DNA of 64,000 nucleotides from Struthio camelus (GCF_040807025.1 NC_090946.1:78924641-78988640); one strand, 5' to 3'. Positions 1 through 12,130 are shown, counted from the stretch's first letter. Numbers and translations are program-made. Notes: generated by a model from the sequence alone, not told the origin.

Positions 1-747
1 TCAGGTTAAGAGGCAACAATTCTTCTGCGCTGTCATCATCCCATAGATCAAATTCTCTGCCTGTACGATTGAGGCTCTACATGTCTCCAAGTCTGCACTG
101 GCATGACAGAACTATCTGTTATCAGTATTATACAGAAATAAGTTGCCTTCTGATGGGATTCCCGAGTGGAGCACTGCATAAACCTTGCAGCTGTAATTTG
201 CTGGAAGGAAGAGTACCACTTTGATATTCACCCTCACTTCTGTCAAACAAGATGCGTGCTCTGATCTGCCATGACTGCAATTTCTTAACTTCAGAAATAC
301 ACAATCGCACAGCAGCAAGGATGTGTGGTTTTGCTAATGTCAACAAAACCAACCTGATACTGTTTTAGGCTTCCTCATTTTTCACTGTGTTGCAAAGGCT
401 GTTTGGTCCTCTCCTAACATACACATTTGTGTTACACTGATGTGAGAGCTGATAATTACATAAAAGCATACAAGCCTTGAGCGTAGCAGGATCCAAAATA
501 AAAAAGTAATAATAACGAAAAAAACCACTGACACTTCATCAAGATAACAAAAAACAGGCAGCGCTAACATTAGGAAGACTGTAAAAAAATTAAAACAGCC
601 TGCTTACCTCCTCTTCCTGTTAAAAAACCTTGGGGAAAAGGCCAACAACGCAAGAGACTGAAAGAGAAAAATCTTCAGAATTCAGCTATTTCACACCATT
701 AATTATGCCAGTTAGAAGAACCGAGCCCTTTGGACAGATTTTGCACG
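1..747. other. AT-rich noncoding DNA, nothing recognised
   Basis: Unique-looking sequence at the left window edge. Overlapping short minus-strand open frames (112-352, 382-570) show no family motif and no splice context. No repeat family was recognised. Confidence 0.5.
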
Positions 748-896
748 GATTCAGGAAAGCGCTTTAACATGGGTTTAAGTTTACCTTCTGTTTGGAAAGT
801 GCTTAAGTATAGGCTTAACTTCGAGCAGACATTTAAGTCCCCTTGACTTTAACATGTGCTCAAGTGCCACCTACAAAGGGAGCATTTTCCTGAATC
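748..896. mobile_element. Palindromic repeat fossil (MITE-like)
   Basis: Starts with GATTCAGGAAAGCGCTTTAA and ends with the near reverse complement, reading TTTTCCTGAATC at 885-896. The interior has repeated 'tttaagt / gcttaagt' units. The structure resembles an old palindromic element common in turtle and crocodilian genomes, with members in birds. No target-site duplication was confirmed. Class is uncertain. Confidence 0.5.
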
Positions 897-984
897 AGGA
901 GAGACCTTTTTGGCTTAGGCACAGGATTAGCTGTCAAGAGATAGGGATTTGTTCTTGGCTCTACCTCGGCCATCGGCAGGGTGA

Positions 985-1130
985 GCCCAGGCAAGTAACG
1001 TCCCTTCTCTGTGCTTCAGTTTCCCTGCCCGTAAAACGGAGCTAACTGCACTGCCCTTTGCAAAACGCTCCGAGATTCACAGGTGAAAAGCATTATATTT
1101 AGGACGGGCTCATTAATATTATTATACCTG
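985..1130 (+). mobile_element. MIR-like SINE fragment (3' half)
   Basis: The stretch runs from 'aggcaagtaacg' through 'ctgtgcttcagtttccctg', 'gtaaaacgg' and 'gaaaagcattatat' to 'attaatattatta'. This follows the order of the MIR 3' half: splice-like core, cttcagtttcc box, taaaa(t/c)gg, tail. It is strongly decayed. Confidence 0.6.
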
Positions 1131-1839
1131 GAGCTTTCTCCCACCTTCCTTTCAAACAACTGGTCCTAGCAACTGCTGCACAATTAACCGACCAAATGGA
1201 TCCAGCACTTCCAGGTGGGAACTCTCAGCTTGCACTTCCTCCTTATCCTTCCCTGTTAATTCAGAATAAGGTTTGATTGTAACGGTCGATTTCTGCTTTT
1301 TATATATCTCTTAGATACCAACATTTTTTTGAATATAAAAAAATTCCATTGAAGTTAATGGGTTATTAAGTTGTTGGATGCATTTTACACCTTCATATGC
1401 GGAGTTTGGATTTTCATTAGTTCGAGCTAACACCAATTTTCAATAAAATATTAACCAAACACACACAGAAATAGTTCATGTGGATCTATCCACTACTTCA
1501 ATAAAATTAATAGACTTAGATATTTACTCTTGCCCCAGCAGTAATATTTTCACACATTACATTTCAAACAATGAAATGACACTAAATTCATTTAAAACAA
1601 ATTTATATTATTGTTATTTTAAACAATACTTAATTCAATTTCAGTGTTTGGCATGCAAAGTTTGAAAATATTAATATTATTGTTTAATGTAAAAAAAAAT
1701 AATAATAATTCAGCTACAAATTATTAGCATATGCAAGCTTCCCACATGATTTCCCAGGCTGGTATTTACATTAAACTGAAAATGAACAAAACCAGCCAGA
1801 TGTAACTGTGTGCCATCCAGAGAATGGGCTGCTAAGATT
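1131..1839. other. AT-rich noncoding DNA
   Basis: Rich in TTAATATT-type words and short A or T runs. Nothing coding, structured or repeat-derived was recognised. Confidence 0.5.
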
Positions 1840-1857
1840 AAAAAAAAAAAAAAAAAA
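1840..1857. repeat. Poly(A) run, 18 bases
   Basis: An uninterrupted A18 that could be the tail of an old retroposed copy, but the sequence just before it was not matched to any family. Confidence 0.5.
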
Positions 1858-2084
1858 CAGGCATTCAGCCTGGATTTCCCCACTCTCGCCTGCGTTTGGC
1901 TGTACCCGCGCGAGCTCGTCCGGGAGCGAGTCACCACGGATTTGCTTCGGTTGAACCAAAGGGAAAACAGAGGGACGTGGAGATGAAGAAAGAGGGAAGG
2001 GGAAACGACCCCCGCGTTGCACGCTACCGCATGGTCCAGGCAGCATTTGTCACACCTCTAAATATTTTGACAAATAGCAACGTT

Positions 2085-2130
2085 TCCCTCTTTGTACAGA
2101 TGGAGAAACTGAGGCACCACGGCTCTACTC
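2085..2130 (-). mobile_element. MIR-like SINE core fragment
   Basis: 'ctctttgtacagatgga' followed by 'gaaactgaggcacca' is the reverse-orientation MIR motif (attttacagatgaggaaactgaggca). It is short and abuts the CpG island. Confidence 0.5.
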
Positions 2131-2327
2131 ACCGCCAAACGGGTGGGAGGCACGAGCCCCCGCCATCGTCATGGGTCCTCTCAGTCCCAGCCCAGCCCCC
2201 TCCAGGCAGACAGGGGCCACGTCCTCACCTCCCACCACCTCCTCAGTCCACAGCGTCCGCCCTGAGCGAGGAAAGACCTCGGCGGACGGCTGGTCCTCCA
2301 CCAGCAGCGTGGCCTCCCCTCCTCTCA

Positions 2328-2351
2328 CCTCAGGGCAGGCGGCGGCCATTT
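2328..2351 (-). CDS. Possible first coding segment, seven codons, unidentified
   Basis: On the minus strand ATG GCC GCC GCC TGC CCT GAG is followed at once by GTGAGAGG, a near-perfect splice donor. A start codon in an AAAATGG context inside a CpG island makes this look like the end of a first exon reading M-A-A-A-C-P-E. No second exon was seen between 1 and 2300, so it may belong to a gene or noncoding RNA extending left of the window. The ATG also coincides with the YY1-like element, so it may not be translated. Confidence 0.25.
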
Positions 2352-2600
2352 TGTGTGTTCTCTCTGCTGCTGCGGCCTCGCAATATGGCGGGCCCCGAGG
2401 CGGGACGGCGCCTGGAGGAGCTGCGGCACGAATGGCGCCGCGGCCTCCGTCACAAGCCACCCAGTTAGCCCCGCTAGGGCTCAAACCGCTGCCTGCTCTC
2501 GCTGTACACCGAACTGGAAGTGAATGCCCTCGCTCCCACGGAGGTGCACAGCGGCTCCATGTCTGTAACGCTGCCCATCGTCATGGCAGAGCACCCCCGC

Positions 2601-4449
2601 GCAGTAAGAATAATAATAGCACTGATAGTAGTAACTATTAATTGTTATTAATAGCATTTATTATATTCTCTAATGCATAATAGCTTACATTGTTATACCT
2701 GTAATAAATTGTTATACTACTGACATTAGTGCATGTACCTGCAGGGAGATAATATCCCAGCCTCCAGCTCACCACAGCGCAGGGCTGGCAGAGCACGGCC
2801 CGCGGCAGGGTGAAGGCTTTGGAGAGAAGGTGCTCCTCCCCAGCTGGCTGTTGAAAGAAAAAAATCTGACTCCTTCCAGCTATCTCAGCCTCCCCATGGT
2901 CTTTTCGGGGAAGAATAACCTTTTTAACCCTTTGAGCCAGGTATTTCAGCGGAGGAAGAAGAAGGGGAATGGGAGTAACAGGAGGTTAAAATGAGCCCAG
3001 GGTTCGTTAGAGCTGCCTCGAAGCTCCTGCGAGGACAACAGCTTTTGCAGACACGGGGGTCTGGTTTCCAGCACTGAAGCTTTCACCCACCTACGGCTGG
3101 TTAGATCTGCCAGCCTAACATCACTCCTTAATGCTGGTATTCCTGAGCCACATGCTGACTGTCCCGTGGCCGGAGCAATCCCATAGGATCAAACCCTTCC
3201 AGCTACGGGATTTAAGACCAGCTCGTGGGGAACCAGACAGTACTGTGCAGCTAAATCCTGGCAAACCTGCTTGGGGCAAACTACGTTTCTTGAAACAATA
3301 AAGAAAAAAAAAACATTTCAAAGCTTGTAAATCAGGAGGAGAGTCAAGGTATACAACAAGCTCATGATGTGCTGTTGACTGCTACACTTGCAGAAAAGAG
3401 ATGCTCCGTCACGCTTCTGAGCAAGCTACTCCCTACAAATTCTCAGGATGGCTCTCGTCACTCTTTCCTATTAACAACGAAGTATCGGTAGAGCCTGGGG
3501 TGCCTGCAACAAACCAATGACTCAAGACAACCTTTGAGAAAATCCCAAAGGATTAGACATGTGACAATTTCATATATTTTATTCTCGAAGTCGGAATTAT
3601 TTGGAACAACTGTGAGGTCACAGATACCCAGACCTCGGTTTCCAGATCCGTGCTCCACAGTGGGGGATGACTTGATATTTAGATTTGCTCTTTACCTCCT
3701 AACAGTGTCCTTCCTCTGAGGCTCTCTTAAGAAAGAAGCACTCGCAATTTGAGGATGCCTTCCCCATGTTCAGCACTCAGAGGAGCTCTGACTCAGAGTA
3801 AAACAAGTGGCTAGATGAGTGGGTGGGTATTTAGTTAATTATGTGTTTGGTAAATTTGTATTTTAAAACAATGCTGCTTGTCTCCTCCCTTTGCAGAGTG
3901 CCAGTTTACTAGAGTGTTTCCCATGGATTGGCAATTAGACGTAATTAGGTCCTGCAATTTCCCCATTTGTCTTCACGTCACAAAGTTTACTGTTAAAAAT
4001 GCTCATTTTAATGGTAGGTGTTTTCTAATCGCTTACAGCCTGCAGCAGTAATAGAAACCATTGGCAGCCACAGCACCTGAGTTTGCTGTTGGATCCAGGC
4101 GTTACTTGCTGCCCAACCTTTCATGAAGAATTTGCAGCTCCAGAAGTCTCAACCACAGCACGTTTCCTGGATCAGCTGCACTGAAGTCAAGGACAGTGGA
4201 CTTATATCAGCAGAGAACCTGCCTGCTAGCTGATACTGCAGATCAGCTAAGCGATCTGGGAGGTGGACATGTTTAATAGCTGCTAAAAATTGAGAGAGGA
4301 AGAATTGATCTCTGTTTTTTACAGACAAAAACTCTCTATGCTTAAGTGCTAATTTATAAACGCTTTGAAATTCAGCTGTCTAATATTATCTCAGTCCCAC
4401 ACAAGACCTTTTCATGCAGTCTATAGAAGAGACCAGTATGCTGTCCATG
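2601..4449. other. Noncoding DNA, nothing recognised
   Basis: An AT-rich start (2600-2740, TTATTA-like words) is followed by mixed unique sequence. Short open frames at 3121-3321 and 3458-3719 overlap on both strands and show no family motif. Confidence 0.5.
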
Positions 4450-4680
4450 TCCAAGGTGCATAGGACAAGAGGCAAAAAGTTTAAGCTGAAAAGGAAAATT
4501 TGTATTAGGCGGCAGGAAAATCTCTGTGAGGGTCAAAACTGAGAAGCAGTGAACGGGGTTGTCCAGGATGGTGCAGATTCTTCAGAGCTGGAGATCCTTA
4601 AGAACAGGCTAGAGAAATAGCTAGCAGGAGTGACTTGGGCATTGTTGGATGTTGGGACAGGGAGATTTACCGAATATATT
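4450..4680 (+). mobile_element. CR1 LINE 3' end fragment
   Basis: The order of landmarks matches the CR1 3' region: 'ggacaagaggcaaa', a block of 'aggaaaatttgtattagg', 'ctgtgagggt', 'gttgtccaggatggtg', then 'gagctggagatccttaaga' with 'acaggctaga'. It is diverged, with several indels. CR1 is the main LINE of birds, turtles and crocodilians. Confidence 0.75.
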
Positions 4681-5087
4681 CCTACGAGCTTTCAAGCCTT
4701 ATTCTTCTTTGGTTTTGTGAGTAGCACAAGTCTTTCTTAGCCTACCATCTGTATTGTCTCACTGTTTGTACCTTTTGTCACGTAAGTCATACGGGCATTG
4801 GTCCTCTCTCCTGGCTGGATCTTCTAAGCTCTTAAATGCATTCCCCTGAAGAGTGCATAGCAGAAGGGCGTATTTGACAAGCACAATTGGAGATAAGCAG
4901 CCCTGAGGAGTTTTAGGACATTGAAGAAAGAAAATAATCTTCTGATTTCTTCTTTGCACAAAAAAGATTTAAAATAACTTCATCCCCTCTGGACTGCAGA
5001 AAGAGACACTCTAAACCAGATAATCTCTAGCTCTTAGACAGAACATTTCTCTGTTGATCTTGAAGATCTTTCTTTGCTAAGGAGGTC

Positions 5088-5145
5088 AGCCATATGATCC
5101 CATTTTACTGGTGGGAAGCACAGGTGTGCAAGTCTGAGTTGTGGT
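5088..5145 (-). mobile_element. Possible MIR-like fragment
   Basis: 'atcccattttactggtggga' followed by 'agcacagg' resembles the reverse MIR motif (atccccattttacagatgagg). It is short and diverged. Confidence 0.3.
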
Positions 5146-7974
5146 AGCACCATCAGGAAAGCAGAGGTGGGAGCTGCTTTTCCTGCTCAACAGCTAATTC
5201 AGGCTGTGCTCCCTCCATCTTGTAGCTGGAGAGCTCAGCACCTTGAGCCCTGTACGTCCATGTGGCCATACCAGCTGTGCCCCGGCAGAGCTAAGCTTAC
5301 CACGTCTAAGTCCATCAGCAGACACTGTAAGACCAGCTCTTTCTTAGCATACTGCAGATGCTTTATGCTCCAGCTACTGCTTGGCAACATGGACAGAGAT
5401 GTTGCCACAAAATACAGTGATTACTGTCAGTCTTCTTCCTTGTCATGCTATGTAGACATATTACTAGCAACTGGCTTATGTTCACCCTGCAGGTCGCAGG
5501 CTGGAGCAGAAGTAGAGCTGAAGGCACCAACCACTTCCCTTAATGCTTTCAAGGCTTGTGTCATTGCTTGGAGCAAGCACACTTATGGACAACACACGTG
5601 GTTATGCATATTCCACCTGCAGAGACTGCAGTGCTTTGCCTAGCAAATGCTGCTGCGTCAAAGCTGTTCCATATCGCCCCCTTTTATTAAATATTTGCTA
5701 GAAAACTGGCTCAGTGATTTGCTGAAATTCTACAACTTTGGATTTAGGACTGACAATAGAGAAGAAGCACAGAAATAGTGTATGCATATGCAGGGATAAC
5801 TCCTAAAAATTCAAGGCTGGTGGCCCTGACATTACATAAGATCTTTCTTTCTTTCTTCAGTCAAGCTTTGGGGAAAAAAACCTAAAACTAGCTAGTTTAT
5901 TTTTGTCTAGAACTACAGGGCAGATGAGTTTTCCAGAAGGGATAGAGGGCTGCCATCGATTTTATTATTGAGACAGTTTTAATGAGTCACAGTATTTTTG
6001 GAAGGCTTTTAAGATTACTGTAAAGTGCTTAGTTACAGTGGCTACAGGTGCCAAGACAGGAAAGGAAATAACAAAGAAATGCACAGCAGCTGTATTGCTA
6101 CGCTTCCCCTCAGTACTGGGATCAGCAGATCAACACACATGGAAAATGGAAAAGAAAATAGGAGAAGATGTAAGAGTTGACAGAAGTCAGCATGGTCAGC
6201 TGCTACGCTAAGGCAAAACACGTTTTATTTAAGGGACTGTCTAATGCTCCACAGTCACAAGTTGGAAAGAGCCGCTGGCAGGCTCTGGATTGCCAGACGT
6301 TCAGTGAATCGAATGCTTGCCTTTCAAACTGTCCTCTGGTTGTAAGTCACTTGCTCCCATAGCTGCCAAGCTCTACCACTGCCATCCTGTGTTGAATGAA
6401 ACTGGGGAAACATCTCATTTAGCAGATAAGAGAAGAGAAGGCAGAAAAGGGGAAAAGGGAAGGTACAGAGAGAAAAAAATGAAGCTATCTCTGGCTGTGA
6501 TTTGAACAAGTTGCCTTTTTTTTTTTCGCCTGTGCTATTCTGAAAGACATAGAACACAACTTGCAGGGAACTCACGTAGCTGCTCTGTTACATGGCAAAA
6601 AAATTATGCTGTATTTTCTGCTAAAAAATACTTTCTGAAGCTCCAGGGAAAGAAAATAAAATGCCTCAAAAATACAGGGCTAAACAAAAAAGCTTCTGGT
6701 TGCCATATGATATACCAGCTAGATTTTCAAATACTTCCAGTGATGACTGGACTCAGAGTTAAGTGGACATAGCAACCATGATTTCAGCACGTGAGCTCTG
6801 AGCAGGATCCATTAAACATGCGTATTCCTGCATTAGCTTCTGCATATCAAGTGATTGAATGCACAGCTGGATACTTGCATATGCAAATAGTGGTTTATAC
6901 GTGCAGATAGCTGCATGGAGCACAGAAATCAGTCGGACTTTGGAGAACTGGTTTTGCTGTCCTCCTGCCATCCCCACTCCACCCACCCCCCCCCTCACTA
7001 GACAGAGACGTGCAGAATATTCTCCAGGCTGTAACAGCACTGCGAAGTGTCACCGCCGACTTCACAGCATATCCAGGCATCATCAGCACTGGCATTGCCA
7101 GCCTCGGAGGTACCACAAAGCAACCTATGCACCAGCCACTCCTAGTTTGCGCACACAGACACACACGAGAGAGCCAGGGAGAGCGGAGGAAACTACTTAT
7201 TGTCTCTGGTGGAGCAGAGTCACAGCAGATCCAGTCTTGTGTCTGCTTTTCATGCGTGACTGGCATGAGTCCCACCGCTAAGTCCTTGGCTGCCGGCCAA
7301 GAGCAGAGTGGCAGGCACCTGTCCCTGCTGGGAGACCTGGCGACCCCGACTTGCCCTAACGGTTAGTTCTTTTATAACATCACGTCTACTCGAATTTACC
7401 TCAGGATTTCCCCCCTCCGGGTGCCAGGGAGCTTGGCTGATGCCAACTGCTTCACCATGGATAAGGCAAGGAGCGTTCCCAAGCTGCACTCGGGCACCCT
7501 TGAAGCATTCAGCTGTACTCTCCTCGCTGGAACAGATGGGGCCCATCAAGGTGTTAGCGTCCTCCACCACATCAGCAGAATACCCCAGCACTGGGACAAA
7601 GTCAGAAGAGAAAAATAAACCCTGGCAGGGCTCCCTCTCGACTGACCTTAAAATCCAGCACTATTGCACTCTCGCTTCGGTGAGTCTCTTCTGGCCTGAC
7701 GTTAGGCAATGGCCATGAGGTCCAAGAAAAGATCGTCACGGGGCCAGGGCTGGGGGCTTTGCAAGGGCATCATCTTTGTACACAGTGAATAAGAGCCCCC
7801 AAAGCTCTAGTCTGCATTTTTGCTTAGTTTCGTGTGGGAAGCCTGTTGTTCTGGCCTTTCCCTTTAGTTTTCTAAACCTGACTTCTTTTTAACACACATA
7901 CAACAGCACCTTGCACACACAGATCAAAACACCTTTAACAAGCTATCTCTGAGTGGCTTTGCTGCAGAGGAAGA

Positions 7975-8016
7975 CAAGGAGTTTCATTTTACGGAGGAGG
8001 AAAGAGAGGCAAGGCA
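7975..8016 (-). mobile_element. Possible MIR-like fragment
   Basis: 'tttcattttacggaggagga' followed by 'aagagaggcaaggca' resembles the reverse MIR core. Only about 40 bases can be matched. Confidence 0.35.
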
Positions 8017-8879
8017 GGAAGGCTTTGCAGGGTGTTTTTATTCTCTAGCCTGTTCCTTACATAAAACTGTCCTTTCTTCAGCATTACAAATACGAGTGGA
8101 AATATTTCTAAAGCATGGAGAATTTTTGAGTGATCTTTCATTATTTCAGCTTCATTTGTGGTCTCTTGTCCTAATATAGGCATATTTCACTCATCCTTCT
8201 GAAGAAAAAGAACAGAAACTGTTGCTTTCTCACAAACGATCTGCATTGGAAATTGGCAGGCTCTGCACACCCAGTCCTCACTTCTATTGAGATGAAGTTC
8301 ATCAGATAAAATGAATGACAAATGGGGATAAAGAGGCCTTATTTTGCATGGTTGGCTCTTGCCAATCCAAATGGAGCTATACTGCTTGCAGTGAAGGCTG
8401 CCTGCTCTGTGATGAGGACGAGGGGATGGCTGAAGACCAGCTCCGCTGGCCTCGGCCAGGCATTCAGTAGCGTTCATTCACAGCCATCTTCCTCCTCGAG
8501 AAAACGCAACCCTTTTGTTTTGTCAGTCTGTCCTATCTCTCCTGACCACAGATCTTCATGTCCCAGCCTTTCTCTACAAAGGTGGGTACAGTACCTACAG
8601 ACTAGAAGCCTTATGTTGGCAGGCGGCACTACGAAAGAAATAACACGAGGCAAACAAAAGATCCAGATCCTCTCTCTTAGAAATCAATGTTCATTTTGTA
8701 TTTAACTTCAAAGAGATGCAGGAGCCAGCACATCCAAGGCTGGAAAATAGAAACGGCTAAGGAAAAGGTGTCTGTGTTAGAACCACACGCCAAGACTGAA
8801 GTCAGTATATTCTCAGGTCTGTTAATCAGTAAGAACAATCTGAAAACGGCCTGACAGCAATAAGATGAAGGAAAGCTGT

Positions 8880-9060
8880 CATTTAGGGCAGTGGCAACTC
8901 GTTAACCCAAATGACCTGCATCTCTGGCAAGCGCTGACCCAAGGACTTGCGAATTTACCTCCGCTGCCCAATAAACTGTCGCTGTCCAGCTTCTCTAATT
9001 AAAATAGTCCTGGATTTGCAGGACCTACCCAGAGAATAAACTGGAATTGATCAGATTAGC
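8880..9060. promoter_or_regulatory. Candidate conserved noncoding block
   Basis: Even base composition, no repeats, and homeodomain-type words such as TCTAATTAAAATAG near 8993-9006. This is a judgement of texture only. No alignment was possible. Confidence 0.2.
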
Positions 9061-11284
9061 TAAGCCAGATCATACGTAGAGCATACAGGCTGGCCAACAG
9101 CCTACTTTGGACCAGATTAACCAGCTAAAATAATTGGGGATTTTTGCAAAGTCTGCCCCTAAAGACTGGAATTAAAGAAATGCACCAAAGAGTGAGCATA
9201 TATTGCAGCCCATTTCTTTTTACGCAGTTTAGTTCCTAGTTAGATTTTCTTCAGCTATTGCCAGGAGTCAGCTTTTTATCTTTCACTAACGGGTAAAAAA
9301 ATTGTCTCTCTACAGATGCTTCAGGTGAGCTGTGTCAGTGGGAGCTGGGCGATCTCTGAAAGGCTAGAGAGGTTGTATCTAATGTGCCCCCTAACCAAAA
9401 TTCTGTGTCCCTTATTCCTGCGCACTGTTCTCTGCATTGACACCCTTGTGTAATGAAGAATGATTAGTTGGGGGGTTGTGGACTGATGTCTCAGTGAGAG
9501 CAGAGCTGCCTCTGGTCCTGACCAAGTCAGATGTCCTTACTGGAAAGGAAACATTCTTGGATGAGGAGGTAAGAAAATCTTGCACCCTGCGAAGAACTGA
9601 CCCCGGGTGGTTGCAGAGTGCCTTGGGGGTTACATGTAAAAGGGGAACCAGAAGAAAGGCCCCCATGAAATGTGGGGCAGTGGCACACCCCTCCACCTGC
9701 TTCCTCTGAGTTCCATGTACGGGAGTGGGCAGTGTCATTCTGACTGATGTTTCATCTGAGCAATCTGGACTTCACCGCTGCTCAGGCAAAACAGAGTTTT
9801 GCTACCAGAGCCAAGCGACTGCAGCCACGAGGAGGAGCGAGAGGAGGAGCAGAGCCGGGAGGCAGCTGAGAGCTAGATTTGCTGCTCCTGCACTTTCTTC
9901 TCACCCTCCCTCAGCAGCCCCTACCCAAGCCAAATATCAGGCCTGCAGACATCTTGTCCCCCTCAGTGATTTGTGGGGGCAGCCACCCTCTTTACCTATG
10001 CCTGGAGCAGGCCTTAGGCATTCCCAATGTCTCTTTAAACTTATATACAGCCATTTCAGAGGAAAATCAATCCTGAAGTCTTTAGGGATGTTTCTGTGGA
10101 GGATCTACTTTTCAGCAACAGTGGTCTCAGCCCACTTTTTTCCTCAGATAAAGGACACTTACTGGGTTTTTCCTACACAGAAGAAGCCATATTTACCAAA
10201 ATGTTTAAAACATCCAAAAAACAGGCATCCTCAGCTGCGAGGTGTACCAACATTCACTCACCTCCACGCTCTGTACCAAGGGTCTGTCTAAACATTGCCA
10301 ACAGTGGAATAGAAAATTGGAGGTGATGAATAGGGAAAGAAGGTGCTGCTGTCCTGGGCCAGGGCTGCTGCAGAGTCCATGTCTCTGAACAGTAAGGCAA
10401 TAGAAAGGAGAAGAGATCACTAAAGCACAGTAAAGGTCCTTTCCCTTCACTCCTCGGAGTTCAGTTTTGGCTTTGTCAAGGACACCAGGAGGTTTTTGTT
10501 GTGTTATAACCTGAAAAGAGGAAAAAAAAAAAAATCCCAACAATCAGTGTTTTCACAGAAGCGTATTCATAGAAGGGAACCACATCTTCTTCAGAACTGT
10601 GATTTGCTCAGTCAGTAGTTCATATCCTCCTCTCTCCAGCTGTCCAGAAACCCGCTCCTCCCTCACCTGCCACACTGGACAGAAGTGACTGGGTCTCCAC
10701 AGAAAACCTCGAGAAACTCAATGCCTCTCTCACGAGCAGACGGTGCTCTGAAAATCAAAATCAAGAACCTCTTGCAGAGAGACAAAGAACGAAGCTCCTC
10801 ACAAACACAGAGGTGACTGGGAGCTCGAGAAGGACTCCGCTACCAGGACAATAAGGGAGGTAGAGCCGAGGGATATCAGCCGTGAGCCAAGGAGGTAGTG
10901 GAGTGAATATTCTTCAGATCTATCCACACTGAGTCCATCCAGCTTTGGGTGTGCTCTTACTAAGGAGTACTCAGAGGGCTTCACCAAATTCAGAGAGAAT
11001 TCAGGGAGAATTCAGAGGGCTGAATTCTTCACCAAAGCTAGCATTTTACCCTTTTTTCTAGAACCATATCCAGAAGCTGACCTAAGATACCCACACGGGG
11101 GATATTATGTAACAATGGAGATTGTACATGCAGTTTATATAAAAACGCTTAATCTCACAGCTGCTTCCCTCCCCTACACCCTCAGCAGAATTTTCCTTCC
11201 ATCTCCCATTTAAATACCTGGCATTTGATCACTTCACAGGGTTGGCAAAACAAGCACAATAGAGGCAATGTTTGCTCAGCTCTA

Positions 11285-11285
<1 letters not shown>
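9061..11285. other. Noncoding DNA with a small local tandem duplication
   Basis: Mostly unrecognised. At about 10983-11034 there are three 'aattcag(a/g)gaga'-type units flanked by two copies of 'ttcaccaa', probably a slippage product. Overlapping frames at 9412-10540 show no family motif. Confidence 0.5.
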
Positions 11286-11326
<41 letters not shown>

Positions 11327-11355
11327 CGCGCGCGTGCGCGTGTGTGTATGTGTGT
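11286..11355. repeat. (TG)n / (CG) alternating microsatellite
   Basis: About 70 bases of almost unbroken alternating purine-pyrimidine: TG repeats, then a CGTGCGCGCGCGTGCGCG core at 11323-11340, then TG/TATG repeats. This composition is a classic Z-DNA-forming tract. Confidence 0.95.
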
Positions 11356-11629
11356 CAATTTTTGGCAGAATCAGTGTTTGCAAGAAGCAGATAAAACTTT
11401 CCCGCTCAAGAGCCACTGACAGCCAGGAATTGCTGCCTGCCAGCAAATCTCTGCTTAGCAAGAGAGATCATGTCATTGTTAGCCAGGTAGAGAGGCTGGA
11501 GACAGAAATCTAGAGAGCTTCCTTGTTAGGCTATAAATGAAATAGTCGTTTAGTAATTACTCTAAGACAGTAAATCTCTGTGTGTGAACCCACTTCAAGA
11601 TAAAATCTAAACTTGGTTTGCCCTGTTTA

Positions 11630-12130
11630 TACAGCACAAATGCATATGCATCCTAGAAGCCACATAACCCAGTAATATTTTATTCACATCACACTCCAAG
11701 GAGCTCACTGACTGGAATTCAATAGAAACTGTTCTCTGTGTGAAAGTAATTTCAGAAAGTAATCTAGTTTATGGAAATGAAAGGCATCAAAACACAAAAA
11801 ACACTGTTTCTGTACAAGTGCTTTGCTTCAAATATTTGACATGGAAATTTATATAATCCCTCTGGGGCACATGGGTTTCACGAGTGTTAACATCTTTTGA
11901 AATGAATTTCACAAATGTTTATTTGGAATACGAGGCATACAAATAATTTAGAATATCAAGGCATCTTGTTGAATCAGTTTTAATGATACAGATCGCAGAT
12001 GGCTGCAAAGGTTAAAAGGTATGAATTTTAATTGGGTGTATGGAAGATGTCATTTTCGGTCGTTGCACTGCATTGCCAAAGCTATCACTTTCACATTCTA
12101 AGCTTCCTGCTACCTCCTCCTCGACTTTCT
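11630..12130. promoter_or_regulatory. Candidate conserved noncoding block with an octamer-like palindrome
   Basis: Contains the 12-base palindrome ATGCATATGCAT at 11640-11651, a POU-type site, followed by AT-rich unique sequence with homeodomain-like and GATA-like words up to 'gtcattttcggtcg' near 12049. Regulatory function is inferred from texture only. Confidence 0.25.

Larger units (their letters stand above)
1890..2600. promoter_or_regulatory. CpG island with divergent YY1-like elements
   Basis: CpG dinucleotides are very dense, most of all at 2140-2480, while the flanks have almost none. At its heart lie GCGGCCATTTTGTG (2341-2354; AAAATGGCC on minus) and CAATATGGCGGG (2380-2391 on plus), opposed ATGGC-type YY1 elements as in bidirectional or TATA-less promoters. 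This is probably the promoter of an unidentified transcript. The longer open frames inside are a by-product of high GC and are not annotated. Confidence 0.65.
4681..8879. other. Gene-poor flank, mostly unrecognised
   Basis: Holds the weak MIR fragments at 5088 and 7983 and a C9 run at 6986-6994. A 158-codon frame (5167-5643) and overlapping frames on both strands at 6850-7720 have no recognisable domain, splice signals or homology and are treated as chance. Confidence 0.5.

Noticed and set aside
1896..2641. Long overlapping open frames (up to 190 codons) on the plus strand through the CpG island
   Set aside because: High GC removes stop codons in several frames at once. Composition is Pro/Arg/Ser-rich with no domain, and frames are open on both strands.
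5167..5643. 158-codon plus-strand open frame
   Set aside because: Begins at GTG rather than ATG, shows no recognisable domain or splice context, and lies in ordinary noncoding sequence.
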